A stretch of 64,000 nt of DNA, taken from positions 22,286-86,285 of the forward strand of contig NZ_JABBCQ020000019.1 in NCBI RefSeq assembly GCF_012844455.2, in the 5' to 3' direction. The notes beneath the pieces were generated by a model. It did not search any database, was not told the DNA's origin, and saw only the letters and a program-made list of their open reading frames with translations. This DNA is from Comamonas suwonensis. GTDB taxonomy: Bacteria; Pseudomonadota; Gammaproteobacteria; Burkholderiales; Burkholderiaceae_C. The position numbers and the translations under genes are program-made. The first letter of the stretch is position 1; each line of letters starts with the position of its first letter. Shown here one piece after another: positions 47,181-56,429 of this stretch.

Positions 47181-48065
47181 ATGACGCAATCTTTCGCTCG
47201 CCGCACGGCGCTGCGCGGCTTGGCCGTGGCAGCTATGGCCGCTTCTTCGCTGACCACTTTCAGCGCCCACGCCGACACCCCCGCCGTGCTCCGCGTCTCG
47301 GCCATCCCCGACGAAGCCCCTACCGAGCTGCAGCGCAAGTTCAAGCCCCTGGGCGAGTACCTCTCGCACGCCACGGGCATGAAGGTGGTGTTCACCCCCG
47401 TCTCCGACTACGCCGCTGTGGTCGAGTCTCTGGCCACCAAGAAACTGGACCTGGCATGGCTGGGCGGATTCACCTATGTACAGGCCAAGATCCGTACAAA
47501 CGGCACGGCTATCCCCATCGTGCAGCGCGCGGAAGATGCGGTCTTCACCAGCAAATTCATCACGGCAGACCCCGCCATCAAGACCCTGGCTGACCTCAAG
47601 GGCAAGACCTTTGCCTTTGGCGCGCCATCGTCTACCTCCGGCAGCCTGATGCCCCGCTTCTTTCTGCAGCAAGACGGCCTAAACCCTGAAAAAGACTTCA
47701 AGACCGTGGCCTACTCCGGCGCGCATGATGCGACCGTGGCTTTCGTGGCCGCAGGCAAGGCCGATGCCGGCGTGCTGAACACCTCCGTGTGGGACAAGCT
47801 GGTCGAATCCAAAAAAGTCGACACCAGCAAGGTCCGCGTGTTTGCCACCACCCCCACCTACTTTGACTACAACTGGACGGTGCGCGGTGATCTGGACCCC
47901 GCCATCATCAAGAAGCTGAAAGACGCCTTCCTGGCACTGGACCCCTCCAAGCCCGAGCACAAGGCCATCATGGACCTGCAGCGTGCCTCCAAGTTCGTGG
48001 CGACCGAGTCCAAGAACTACGACGGCATTGAAGCTGCCGGTAAGTCGGCTGGTCTGCTGAAGTAA
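47181..48065 (+). CDS. phnD: Phosphonate/phosphite ABC transporter, substrate-binding protein
   Basis: This 294-residue exported protein has an RRTALRGLAVAAMAA signal region that is somewhat Tat-like. The PhnD/PtxB pattern is present: SAIPDEAPTELQRKFKPLGEYL, LAWLGGFTYVQA, FGAPSSTSGSLMPRFFL and the GAHDATVAFVAAGKADAG ligand loop. It delivers a phosphonate, phosphite or related oxyanion to the permease. The start is the ATG after the leader hairpin. phnC and a double phnE follow. No catabolic gene (C-P lyase, ptxD) is nearby, so the ligand is unproven. Confidence 0.88.
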   Translation: MTQSFARRTALRGLAVAAMAASSLTTFSAHADTPAVLRVSAIPDEAPTELQRKFKPLGEYLSHATGMKVVFTPVSDYAAVVESLATKKLDLAWLGGFTYVQAKIRTNGTAIPIVQRAEDAVFTSKFITADPAIKTLADLKGKTFAFGAPSSTSGSLMPRFFLQQDGLNPEKDFKTVAYSGAHDATVAFVAAGKADAGVLNTSVWDKLVESKKVDTSKVRVFATTPTYFDYNWTVRGDLDPAIIKKLKDAFLALDPSKPEHKAIMDLQRASKFVATESKNYDGIEAAGKSAGLLK

Positions 48066-48087
48066 AAAACTTCGGGCTTTTTTGACT

Positions 48088-48126
48088 GCCAGCGCTTATG
48101 AATCAAGCGCTGGCAGCTACCATTTT
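48088..48126 (+). repeat. Perfect palindrome between phnD and phnC
   Basis: The 12-bp stem ctgccagcgctt/aagcgctggcag has a 7-nt loop and is followed by ctaccattttta. It belongs to the GCGCTT family seen in other spacers. Its position would allow more phnD than phnC/phnE mRNA. Confidence 0.7.
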
Positions 48127-48141
48127 TAGAGTAATCGTCTC

Positions 48142-48984
48142 ATGAGTTTCATGCTGGACGACGTGGGCCTGACCCACGGCAACGGCTTTGTTGCCCTGTC
48201 CCATATTCATTTGTCCGCCATGCAAGGCGAGAGCATTGCGCTCATCGGCCCCTCGGGCGCGGGCAAAACATCGCTGCTCAACACCATTGGCACCCACCAT
48301 CTGCCCACCGCAGGCCGCATGCAGGTGCTGGGGCAAGCCGCGTCTGCCCAATCACCGGCCAGCACGCTGAAAGTGCTGCGCAGCCGCATCGGCACCGTGC
48401 ACCAAGCCGCCCCCATCCCCCTGCGCCAGCGCGTGGTGACCGCCGTGCTGGCAGGCAAACTGGGGCAATGGCCGCTGTGGAAGGCGCTGGCATCGCTGGC
48501 CTACCCACAAGACCTGCCCGGCGCACGCGATGCGCTAGCCCGTGTGCAACTGGAAGACAAACTGTTTGCCCGCTGCGACCAGCTCTCTGGCGGGCAGCTG
48601 CAGCGCGTGGGCATTGCCCGCGTGCTCTACCAGCAAGCCGAGCTGATCTTGGCGGACGAGCCGGTCTCCGCCCTCGACCCCGCTTTGTCACAGGCCACCG
48701 TGCAACTGCTGGTCCAGGAAGCCGCCGCCCGCAATGCCACGCTGGTGGCCAGCCTGCACGCCGTCGATCTGGCACTGGGCCACTTTGCCCGCATCGTCGG
48801 CATACGCGATGGGCGCGTGGCCTTTGACCTGCCCGCTGCCCAAGTCACCGACGCGCTGCTGCAAGCTCTGTACGCCAATGCCGATGGCAGCGCCGTGGCC
48901 CTGCCCACGCTGCAAAGCCTGTCGTCGACGCCCAGCGATGAGCCCAGCGCCACCACGCCCATTCAGGTGATCGCATGTCGGTAA
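48142..48984 (+). CDS. phnC: Phosphonate-type ABC transporter, ATP-binding protein
   Basis: This 280-residue ABC ATPase has a Walker [11 protein letters not shown], signature LSGGQLQRV and Walker [14 protein letters not shown]. It powers import of the PhnD ligand through the double PhnE permease. Its last 10 bp overlap the start of the phnE gene, so translation is coupled. It is about 20 residues longer than PhnC, mainly at the C-terminus. Confidence 0.9.
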   Translation: MSFMLDDVGLTHGNGFVALSHIHLSAMQGESIALIGPSGAGKTSLLNTIGTHHLPTAGRMQVLGQAASAQSPASTLKVLRSRIGTVHQAAPIPLRQRVVTAVLAGKLGQWPLWKALASLAYPQDLPGARDALARVQLEDKLFARCDQLSGGQLQRVGIARVLYQQAELILADEPVSALDPALSQATVQLLVQEAAARNATLVASLHAVDLALGHFARIVGIRDGRVAFDLPAAQVTDALLQALYANADGSAVALPTLQSLSSTPSDEPSATTPIQVIACR

Positions 48985-50546
48985 GCGCTGCGCGGCCAGC
49001 AATGGCACAGCGCGATCCCGCTGCACGCGGCCGCCTCACATGGCTGGTCGTCACGCTGATCGTGTTGTGGCCCATGTTGCAGACCTCGGGCTTTTCGCTG
49101 GAACCGTTTTTTGACGCCAACAATCTCAAGGTGATTGGCGGTTTTCTCGCAGGCTTTCTGCCACCCGAGACAGGCCGCGAGTTCCTCGGCTATCTGGGCC
49201 AGGCCACGCTGGAGACCCTGGCCATTGCCACGGCTGGCATGGCATTGGCCTTTGCCATTGCCGTGCCCATGTCCTATCTATCGACCGGCGCAGCGCGTGA
49301 GCGGGTCACGCTCAACCCGGTGGCCCGCAGCGTGCTCACCATCTTGCGAGGCATACCGGAGCTGGTCTGGGCGCTGGTCTTTGTGCGCGTGTTTGGCCTC
49401 GGCCCCGCTGCGGGCGTGCTGGCGCTGGGCCTGACTTATGGCGGCATGCTGGCCAAGGTTTATGCCGAAATTCTGGAATCCACCGACCCCGCGCCCGCTC
49501 GCGCTCTGCGTGCCAGCGGCGCGGGCCGCCTGCAAGCCCTGCTCTATGGCTTGCTGCCACAGGCGGCCAAGGAATTAACGTCCTACACCGTGTACCGCTG
49601 GGAATGCGCGATTCGCGCCTCCGTGGTCATGGGCTTTGTGGGCGCGGGCGGTCTGGGCCAGCTCATGGATCAGGCCATGAAGATGCTTAACGGCGGCGAA
49701 GCGGCCAGCATCCTGCTGGCCTTCATGGTACTGGTGGCAGTTGCCGATCTGCTTTCATGGTGGCTGCGCCGTGCGCTGGATACGGCCCCTGCCGCCCGCG
49801 CCCAGCCCTTTGGCTGGCGCACTGCAGCATTTTTGATAGCCGCTTTCGCCGGTCTGCTGGGCAGTCTGCGCCTGCTGGACATGGATTTACCGGCCCTGTT
49901 CACCCAAGACGCTGCCAGCAGCATGGGCGACTTTGTGCGCGGCTTCTTTCCACCAGACCTGAGCCAACCCTGGCTGCTAAAAGTGCTGCAAGGCGTGTGG
50001 GAGACACTGGCGATTTCCATCATCGGCACGCTGCTGGCCGCCGCAGCCGGTCTGCTGCTGGCCCTGCCGCGCTGGCGGGCGCCGTGGAATGCGGTGCTGA
50101 ACGTGCTGCGCTCCGTGCCGGAACTGGTATGGGCTACCATCACCGCGCTGGCCGTGGGTCTGGGGCCGTTTGCCGGTGCTCTGGCCCTCGCCCTGCACAC
50201 AACCGGCGTGCTGGGACGGCTGTATGCAGAGGCCTTGCAAAACGCCCCCGCAGCGCCCGCCCATGCGCTACGCCTGTCTGGCAGCAGCCGCTTGCTGGCG
50301 TTTTGCTACGGCACCTTCCCCGGCGCAACACCACAGTTGCTGGCGTACACCTTGTACCGCTGGGAGATGAACATCCGCATGGCCGCCATTCTGGGCTTTG
50401 TGGGCGCTGGAGGACTTGGTCAGCTGCTGTACTTTGAGCTGTCTTTATTCCACTATGCGCAAGCCAGCACGGTGATTATTGCTATGCTTTTATTGAGCAT
50501 TGCCGTGGACTGGAGCAGCGCCGCCCTGCGCCGAGCCATGCGCTAA
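48975..50546 (+). CDS. phnE: Phosphonate-type ABC permease, tandem PhnE fusion
   Basis: This 523-residue protein contains two PhnE permease domains in one chain (about 50-265 and 290-520). Each has an EAA-type loop and the closing block [11 protein letters not shown], in the first copy after [13 protein letters not shown] and in the second after [13 protein letters not shown]. Most systems encode one PhnE or two separate genes, so the fusion gives the heterodimer as a single polypeptide. It is the last gene of the importer operon. Confidence 0.9.
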   Translation: MSVSAARPAMAQRDPAARGRLTWLVVTLIVLWPMLQTSGFSLEPFFDANNLKVIGGFLAGFLPPETGREFLGYLGQATLETLAIATAGMALAFAIAVPMSYLSTGAARERVTLNPVARSVLTILRGIPELVWALVFVRVFGLGPAAGVLALGLTYGGMLAKVYAEILESTDPAPARALRASGAGRLQALLYGLLPQAAKELTSYTVYRWECAIRASVVMGFVGAGGLGQLMDQAMKMLNGGEAASILLAFMVLVAVADLLSWWLRRALDTAPAARAQPFGWRTAAFLIAAFAGLLGSLRLLDMDLPALFTQDAASSMGDFVRGFFPPDLSQPWLLKVLQGVWETLAISIIGTLLAAAAGLLLALPRWRAPWNAVLNVLRSVPELVWATITALAVGLGPFAGALALALHTTGVLGRLYAEALQNAPAAPAHALRLSGSSRLLAFCYGTFPGATPQLLAYTLYRWEMNIRMAAILGFVGAGGLGQLLYFELSLFHYAQASTVIIAMLLLSIAVDWSSAALRRAMR

Positions 50547-50575
50547 GACCCGCCAACACGACCCTTGATACGCCG

Positions 50576-50610
50576 AAAAATACTCTGAGCACTTTGGGGT
50601 CTGCTCAGAG
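50576..50610 (-). terminator. Terminator after Lrp-type gene (minus strand)
   Basis: The 9-bp stem ctctgagca/tgctcagag (50583-50610) is followed on the minus strand by TATTTTTC. It lies just past the Lrp gene stop and separates it from the convergent phnE. Confidence 0.8.
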
Positions 50611-50616
50611 CTTCAC

Positions 50617-51072
50617 TCACACACCCAAAGGCAGATCAGCGCGCTTCAGCGTACGCAGCACAAAGCTAGACTGGCTGTGGCGTATGCCCTTGATCTTGTA
50701 GAGCTTCTCGCGCAGCAGGCGCTCGTAGTCTCGTGTGTCTTTCACAACAATGCGCAGCAGATAGTCGTAATCGCCCGAGACCAGATGCGCTTCCACGACT
50801 TCGGGAATGGTGGCCAGCACCTCGCCAAACTTCTCCAGCGTGTTGTCGGAATGGCTGTCGAGCGTGACCATGACCAGCACCGAATCAGCCAGTCCCAGCG
50901 CCTGCGGGTTCAGCCGCACGGTGTAGCCCTCGATCACGCCTGCCTCTTCCATCTTTTTGATGCGCGTCCAGCAAGGCGATGCGCTCAGGCCCACCGCCGC
51001 CCCAATGTCTTGCAAGCTGGCGCGTGCGTTGGACTGGAGTTCAGCAAGAATCTTTTTATCCAAGGTATCCAT
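50617..51072 (-). CDS. Lrp/AsnC-family transcriptional regulator
   Basis: This 151-residue protein has an N-terminal helix-turn-helix (LDKKILAELQSNARASLQDIGAAVGLSASPCW) and a C-terminal RAM ligand/oligomer domain (VEAHLVSGDYDYLLRIVV). The start is the ATG of MDTLDKK; an upstream extension is hydrophobic noise. Such regulators sense amino acids and often act on neighbouring genes. Here the divergent spacer leads to the OXA gene; control of either side is possible but not shown. Confidence 0.9.
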   Translation of the reverse strand: MDTLDKKILAELQSNARASLQDIGAAVGLSASPCWTRIKKMEEAGVIEGYTVRLNPQALGLADSVLVMVTLDSHSDNTLEKFGEVLATIPEVVEAHLVSGDYDYLLRIVVKDTRDYERLLREKLYKIKGIRHSQSSFVLRTLKRADLPLGV

Positions 51073-51494
51073 AACCTTGAATTTACTGCATATCCGTATT
51101 AAGCAGAATAATTTTCTGTAGCAAAGCCATATTTGCAGAAATTGAAGCAACCTTTTCTGCAGCGCAACATGCAAACTTGGAACCCATGGAAGCACGTTGA
51201 TCGACGCAGCAAACCCATTCAACATACCGCGCTGTTTACCATCAGCCCCCGGTTGGTTGATCTGCTAACCGCATACACAACAGGCCGCCCCACTTAAGCA
51301 CAGTGGCGCGGCCTGTTGATTTTTCAGGGGCTGATTTGCGAATAACCAGACTCACCTCACCCCAACGAGGATGCCCACGCTGTTGCAACTAACACACCGT
51401 GGCCAGGAATAGCTCCTGACAACCGACAGCATGCGACCCAGGCCACTATCCCAGCCACCCTAAAACGAGTTCCTTTGACCTTTAAACTAGACGC
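51073..51494. other. 422-bp divergent spacer between Lrp and OXA genes
   Basis: Apart from the hairpin terminator at 51278-51324, no gene is evident. The first 60 bp (51075-51130) are AT-rich and should carry the Lrp promoter. The remaining part before 51495 should carry the OXA promoter, but I cannot identify its boxes. Confidence 0.45.
51278..51324 (+). terminator. Orphan intrinsic terminator, possible end of a small RNA
   Basis: The 11-bp perfect stem caacaggccgc/gcggcctgttg (51278-51318) has an extra inner stem ccact/agtgg and is followed by five T. No plus-strand gene ends before it within 700 bp, except phnE, beyond the Lrp gene. A short transcript divergent from the Lrp gene would be terminated here. 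Confidence 0.65.
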
Positions 51495-52295
51495 ATGAAT
51501 CGACGAAGTTTGGTGTTATCCGCCCTGGCCGCCGGGTTTGCTCAAGTGGCGATGGCTGGTCCGCAGTTTCAAGAAATGACCGAATGGTCTCGATTTTTCA
51601 CAGATGCCGATGCACAAGGAAGCATCGTCGTTCTCGATGCCCGAGGTAAATCTGAAACGACCCACGTCTACAACGTATCTCGTGCATATCAACGTTACTC
51701 GCCAGCCTCTACCTTCAAGATTCCGCACAGCCTATTCGCGCTTGATTCAGGGCTGCTGCGTGACGAATTTCAGCTCATTCCGTGGGATGGCGTGAAACGA
51801 TCTGCTGCGGCGTGGAACGCGGACCAAAATCTGCGCTCTGCGATGAGAAATTCCACGGTCTGGGTATATGAGCGCTTCGCCAAGGAACTTGGCGATACAC
51901 GCGAGACCGCCTATATGCACACGATCGGATATGGCAATGCTGTCGCCACGGGCGACAAGCCATTCTGGGTTGAAGGCGACCTTGCCATCTCATCCGTCGA
52001 GCAGATTGCTTTCCTGCAGCAGCTGTACCGCAATCAACTGCCTTTTCAGGTTGAACACCAGAGGCTTGTGAAGGACGTGATGGTCAATGAAGCCAGCCCT
52101 GACTGGATACTCCGTACCAAAACGGGATGGACCGGGAAAATCGGCTGGTGGGTGGGCTGGGTCGAGTGGCCCAGTGGCCCCGTCTTCTTCGCCTTGAACA
52201 TGGACACTCCAAACAGGCTGGGTGACCTTGCCAAGCGTCAGAGCATTACACGCGGCGTTCTGCGCTCCATTAACGCTCTACCTGCTGCGCCATAA
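51495..52295 (+). CDS. blaOXA: Class D (OXA-type) beta-lactamase
   Basis: This 266-residue exported serine beta-lactamase has a signal to about AMAGPQ. The class D motifs are nucleophile S72 with carboxylatable K75 in STFK, STV in NSTVWVYERFA, YGN in IGYGNAV, and KTGWTG at K209. The length is that of OXA enzymes. It lacks integron or IS context and its composition matches the host, so it looks chromosomal and intrinsic. Substrate range cannot be predicted from this. Confidence 0.92.
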   Translation: MNRRSLVLSALAAGFAQVAMAGPQFQEMTEWSRFFTDADAQGSIVVLDARGKSETTHVYNVSRAYQRYSPASTFKIPHSLFALDSGLLRDEFQLIPWDGVKRSAAAWNADQNLRSAMRNSTVWVYERFAKELGDTRETAYMHTIGYGNAVATGDKPFWVEGDLAISSVEQIAFLQQLYRNQLPFQVEHQRLVKDVMVNEASPDWILRTKTGWTGKIGWWVGWVEWPSGPVFFALNMDTPNRLGDLAKRQSITRGVLRSINALPAAP

Positions 52296-52555
52296 ATTCT
52301 GGATTGCCTGCTTGTTCTAGAGCCTCGCTCACGAGCTCCAAAACGCGACGCAAGCAAACATGGGTGAGGCATTAGAAAGGTCGACTCCTCGTCAATCTGC
52401 AACTGTTGCCGGCTGCCCATTGCTGAGACTCAACTGGCGGAAAAAATTCCTATTTAAGAGAACGAAAAACGTCTCTTGATGTGCTTTTTTGATGTGCTTT
52501 TTGAATGCAAGTTAGAAGGCTACATTAGGTGAGGTTTCATATAACAGGAGCACAT

Positions 52556-52738
52556 ATGTTCATGATCTTGTTCATCCTATTTTTTGCCATCCCTACGGCT
52601 CTGTTCTTCGTCGGTGCGGTTGTTTTGCAATCATTTCATCTATTCTTCGGCGGATTGATCATGGCTCTGGCTGCGGCTATTTTCTTCGTCGTAACCAAAG
52701 TTGGCGCAAAGAAGCGGAACCAAGAACAAGTCCACTGA
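52556..52738 (+). CDS. Small two-helix membrane protein, function unknown
   Basis: This 60-residue protein starts at an ATG with a clear aggag site; the open frame extends nine codons further but lacks one. Two hydrophobic segments (about residues 2-24 and 27-48) are followed by a basic tail (KVGAKKRNQEQVH). I do not recognise a family. It lies 260 bp after the OXA gene on the same strand, probably its own transcript. Confidence 0.6.
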   Translation: MFMILFILFFAIPTALFFVGAVVLQSFHLFFGGLIMALAAAIFFVVTKVGAKKRNQEQVH

Positions 52739-53082
52739 ACCATTCGCTCTGACGAATCATTTACCGCGACGGCAGGGAAAGCTCAACTCATCTTCTGCAA
52801 CGGACAAGAAGCGATTGGCATCTTTTGTAGATAGTCCGCTCCTCGCTGAGAACTACCGTAGCTTCCACTGGTTCAAGTTGCTGGAATCGCTGAGTAAATT
52901 CACCGGGATACGAACATATCGGCGAGAAACCTCAACAAAAGCACTGCTGCTCAGTTTGGACTTAGCCTCAGCGCTCGCCCATGATGCGGTACTCTGTCTA
53001 AGGAGTTCATTGGTGTAAAATTGGCACCGAGTCACGAAATGACCCGCCAACCATGCATCAATGCAACGGCCCATGGAATTCC
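52739..53082. other. 344-bp spacer, nothing supported
   Basis: Short frames exist on both strands but none has a ribosome-binding site and family pattern together. No hairpin or repeat stands out before the tRNA terminator. Confidence 0.4.
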
Positions 53083-53121
53083 AAAAACAAATACCCTCTT
53101 AGATCAATGATCCAAGAGGGT
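53083..53121 (-). terminator. Terminator of tRNA-Val
   Basis: The stem accctctt/aagagggt (53093-53121) encloses a gatcaatgatc inner palindrome. On the minus strand it is followed by ATTTGTTTTT. It begins nine bases beyond the tRNA 3' end. Confidence 0.85.
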
Positions 53122-53129
53122 TGCATGTT

Positions 53130-53204
53130 TGGTGGGTGATACAAGGTTCGAACTTGTGACCCCTGCCGTGTGAAGGCAGTGCTCTACCGCTGAGCTAATC
53201 ACCC
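53130..53204 (-). tRNA. tRNA-Val (CAC anticodon)
   Basis: On the minus strand a full cloverleaf can be drawn: acceptor gggtgat/atcaccc, D arm tagctcagcggtagagca, anticodon stem ctgcc/ggcag with loop TTCACAC (anticodon CAC, reads GUG), and a T arm containing GTTCGAACC. CCA is encoded. It lies just after dnaQ in the same direction. Confidence 0.93.
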
Positions 53205-53219
53205 TAGAGCGTTATTCTC

Positions 53220-53951
53220 TCACGATTCGGCGCTCACATTTTCAAAGCTGCGCCAAGTTGTCTTGCCGCCGCTGGATTTGTCCAGTTGCTTGAGCACATC
53301 GTCGTGCGCCTGCTGCTCCTGCTCATTAGCGCGCAGCACGGGTAGCTTGAAAGTACTGAGATCCACCAGAGGCATGACGATAGCGCCTGCAGTGGGGGCA
53401 TCAACTGGCTCATCGCTCATCAGCAGGGCTTCTTGCCCACGGGTGAGGTTGATATAGACATCCGCCAGCAACTCCGAGTCCAGCAAGGCGCCGTGCAAGG
53501 TGCGGTTGGAGTTGTCAACGCCCAGTCGGTCGCACAGAGAGTCCAGCGAGTTGCGCTTGCCCGGATACATCTCCTTGGCCATGACCAAGGTGTCGATGAC
53601 ACTGCCGATGCATTGCTTGATGGGCGGGCGCTTGGCAAGCTTGAGTTCGTTGTTCAGAAACCCCAAGTCAAACGGCGCATTGTGAATGATGACTTCGGCC
53701 CCTTGCAGGTACTCCCAGATCTCATCAATCTTGTCGGCAAAACGCGGCTTGTCTTTCAGGAACTCTGTCGTGATGCCGTGCACACGCAAAGCATCGGGAT
53801 GGCTGTCGCGGCCGGCATTGAAATACAGATGCAGATTGTTGCCGGTGAGCTTGCGGTTGACCATTTCCACACAGCCAAGCTCAATCAGGCGGTCGCCATC
53901 AATGGCTGACAGACCCGTGGTTTCTGTATCCAGGAAAATTTGGCGCGACAT
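53220..53951 (-). CDS. dnaQ: DNA polymerase III epsilon subunit (3'-5' proofreading exonuclease)
   Basis: This 243-residue protein has the DEDDh exonuclease motifs: DTETTG (D8, E10), IHNAPFDLGFL, and HGALLDSELLADVY. The C-terminal extension (about 180-243) is the linker and clamp/alpha-binding tail typical of DnaQ. It removes misincorporated bases during replication. It lies downstream of fdx at the end of the isc cluster, separated by repeat copy B. Confidence 0.93.
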   Translation of the reverse strand: MSRQIFLDTETTGLSAIDGDRLIELGCVEMVNRKLTGNNLHLYFNAGRDSHPDALRVHGITTEFLKDKPRFADKIDEIWEYLQGAEVIIHNAPFDLGFLNNELKLAKRPPIKQCIGSVIDTLVMAKEMYPGKRNSLDSLCDRLGVDNSNRTLHGALLDSELLADVYINLTRGQEALLMSDEPVDAPTAGAIVMPLVDLSTFKLPVLRANEQEQQAHDDVLKQLDKSSGGKTTWRSFENVSAES

Positions 53952-54034
53952 TCGTTTTCTCTCTGTTACCTGCGACCCGCGACGCTGACATCGCCTTCAT
54001 TGCCAAACAACTGGCACCGTCCCCACTCAGAGCG

Positions 54035-54119
54035 ACCGAGCAAGGGCCGCCCCGCAGCGAAGGCAGCACCCCCCTTCCGCGAGGCGAGAAAGGGGGAATG
54101 CGCAAAGCGCCTCAGGGGG
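54035..54119 (-). repeat. 3'-end intergenic repeat, copy B
   Basis: It abuts the fdx stop. The minus strand reads ccccctgaggcgctttgcgc, a C/T block with a hairpin, then gctgcggggcggcccttgct. It matches copies A and C in order and spacing. Confidence 0.78.
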
Positions 54120-54458
54120 TTAGTGGTTCTCTTTCGCGTGATTGATGGAGTACTTGGGAATCTCCACCGTCACATTCTCACGCGACAAAATGGCCTGGCA
54201 AGACAGGCGCGACTGAGGCTGCAGACCCCAGGCACGATCCAGCAAGTCTTCTTCCTCTTCTTCCGCTTCATTCAGCGAGTTGAAGCCTTCCTTGATGATG
54301 ACGTGACATGTCGTGCAGGCACAGCTCATATCACAGGCGTGCTCGATATTGACGCCATTGTCCAGCATGGCTTCGCAGATCGATGTGCCAACGGGCGCAT
54401 CGATTTCCTTGCCGTTGGGGCAGTACGCAGCGTGGGGAAGAATTTTGATGATGGGCAT
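54120..54458 (-). CDS. fdx: ISC [2Fe-2S] ferredoxin
   Basis: This 112-residue adrenodoxin-type ferredoxin has the cluster cysteines in CDMSCACTTCHV and a distal Cys in LSCQAIL. It supplies electrons for Fe-S cluster assembly on IscU. It is the last gene of the iscRSUA-hscBA-fdx set, 15 bp after hscA. No iscX follows; the next gene is dnaQ. Confidence 0.95.
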   Translation of the reverse strand: MPIIKILPHAAYCPNGKEIDAPVGTSICEAMLDNGVNIEHACDMSCACTTCHVIIKEGFNSLNEAEEEEEDLLDRAWGLQPQSRLSCQAILSRENVTVEIPKYSINHAKENH

Positions 54459-54473
54459 TGTTCTGCTTATGAA

Positions 54474-56336
54474 TTAAATGGAATTGAGGTTTTTGCCCGC
54501 CAGCGCCTTTTGGATGCTGCGGTTCATGCGCTCGGCGGCAAACGCCTCCGTACCCTTGGCCAGCGCCTGTGTCGCAGCTTCCACCACCGCAGGGTCTTCG
54601 CTGGAGACGGCAGCATGCAAGGCAGCCATCAGCGCATCAATATGCTCGCGCTCTGCGCTGCTGAGCACATCGCCATCGGCATCCAGTGCGCTGTTTGTAG
54701 CCAAGATCATGCGATCGGCATCCACACGCGCCTCAACCAGTGCGCGGGCCTTCATGTCCTGCTGGGCGGTGGCAAAACCATCTTGCAGCATCTGAGCGAT
54801 CTGATCGTCAGACAGGCCATAGGATGGCTTGACGTTGATGTGCGCTTCCACGCCGCTGAGTTGCTCCTTGGCGCTGACGGCAAGCAGGCCATCGGCGTCG
54901 ACCGTGAAGGTCACGCGAATGCGCGCTGCACCGGCGGCCATAGGGGGAATGCCGCGCAGCTCAAAGCGCGCCAGGCTGCGGCAGTCTGCCACCAGATCAC
55001 GCTCGCCCTGCACCACGTGGATGGCCAGCGCAGTCTGACCGTCTTTGTACGTGGTGAAGTCCTGTGCACGTGCGCTGGGAATGGTTTCGTTGCGGGTTAT
55101 GATGCGCTCGACCAGGCCACCCATGGTTTCCACGCCCAGCGAGAGCGGAATCACGTCCAGCAGCAGCAAATCACCAGCGGTGCTGTTGCCAGCCAGCTGA
55201 TTGGCCTGAATGGCAGCACCCAGCGCCACCACTTCATCGGGGTTGAGATTGGTCAGTGGTTCGCGGCCAAAGAAGTCGGCCACGGCCTGACGGATCTGCG
55301 CCATGCGGGTGGAGCCGCCCACCAGAACCACGCCCTGCACTTCGTCGCGACTCAGCTCTGCATCTTTGAGCGCGCGGCGCACGGCAGACAGACTCTTATT
55401 GGTTAAGTGAGCAGTCAGCGTACTGAATTCCTCACGTTTGACATCAAAAGTGACTGAACCCGACGATAGATCAGCGGTAAACGCTACGATTTCTGCATCT
55501 GTCAAAGCCTGCTTGCAGTTGCGTGCAGCAATGCGCCAGATGGTTTTGTCGGCGGCGCTGTGCAGCTGCGTGCCGGTTTTTTCGGCCACCCACAAGCCCA
55601 GTGCATCGTCGTAATCATCGCCGCCCAGTGCCGAGTCACCGCCGGTAGCAATGACTTCAAACACGCCCTGCGACAGTCGCAGTACGGAAATATCAAAGGT
55701 GCCGCCACCCAGGTCGTACACGGCGTAGACGCCCTCTGCAGCATTGTCCAGACCGTAGGCAATGGCAGCCGCAGTGGGCTCGTTAATCAAGCGCAGCAGG
55801 TTGATGCCGGCCAGCTTGGCCGCATCTTTTGTGGCCTGACGCTGAGCATCGTCAAAATACGCAGGCACGGTGATGACAGCGCCGTAGAGTTCGTCATCAA
55901 ACGTGTCTTCAGCGCGAAAACGCAAGGTGGCCAGAATCTCGGCACTGATTTCGATGGGCGTCTTGGCACCGTCCACCGTATTGATGGAGATAACGCTGCC
56001 GTCGCCATCTGTCTTAAAGTGGTAGGGCAGGTTTTCAGGCGACTCGATATCGGCCAGACTGCGGCCCATGAAGCGCTTGGCAGAGCTGATCGTGTTGGCG
56101 GCATCCGCAGCCTGCGCGGCCTTGGCGTCAAAACCGATCTGGCGGCGGCCCATCTCCATGTATCGCACCACGGATGGCAACAGCACGCGGCCCTGATCAT
56201 CAGGCAAGCACTCGGCCACGCCATTGCGCACGGAAGCGACCAGAGAATGCGTGGTGCCAAGGTCAATACCTACGGCAATGCGTCGCTGATGGGGATCGGG
56301 GGATTGGCCGGGCTCGGAAATCTGCAAAAGCGCCAT
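54474..56336 (-). CDS. hscA: Fe-S assembly Hsp70 chaperone HscA
   Basis: This 620-residue Hsp70 has the ATPase blocks [41 protein letters not shown] and [13 protein letters not shown], followed by a substrate domain. It is shorter at the C-terminus than DnaK, as HscA is. It binds the LPPVK loop of IscU and drives cluster release with HscB. The short 93-bp gap to hscB contains a small hairpin. Confidence 0.95.
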   Translation of the reverse strand: MALLQISEPGQSPDPHQRRIAVGIDLGTTHSLVASVRNGVAECLPDDQGRVLLPSVVRYMEMGRRQIGFDAKAAQAADAANTISSAKRFMGRSLADIESPENLPYHFKTDGDGSVISINTVDGAKTPIEISAEILATLRFRAEDTFDDELYGAVITVPAYFDDAQRQATKDAAKLAGINLLRLINEPTAAAIAYGLDNAAEGVYAVYDLGGGTFDISVLRLSQGVFEVIATGGDSALGGDDYDDALGLWVAEKTGTQLHSAADKTIWRIAARNCKQALTDAEIVAFTADLSSGSVTFDVKREEFSTLTAHLTNKSLSAVRRALKDAELSRDEVQGVVLVGGSTRMAQIRQAVADFFGREPLTNLNPDEVVALGAAIQANQLAGNSTAGDLLLLDVIPLSLGVETMGGLVERIITRNETIPSARAQDFTTYKDGQTALAIHVVQGERDLVADCRSLARFELRGIPPMAAGAARIRVTFTVDADGLLAVSAKEQLSGVEAHINVKPSYGLSDDQIAQMLQDGFATAQQDMKARALVEARVDADRMILATNSALDADGDVLSSAEREHIDALMAALHAAVSSEDPAVVEAATQALAKGTEAFAAERMNRSIQKALAGKNLNSI

Positions 56337-56429
56337 GAAATTCTTCTTTTGAAATGTCAGAGGCCAGCAGGGCTGGCCTTTTCAAGATGGATACGTCCTC
56401 TGGCAATGCCGCGAACGGTGCTCTGGGTC

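Noticed and set aside
51073..52300. Integron or transposon origin of the OXA gene
   Set aside because: No integrase, attC-like site, terminal repeats or target duplication seen around it.
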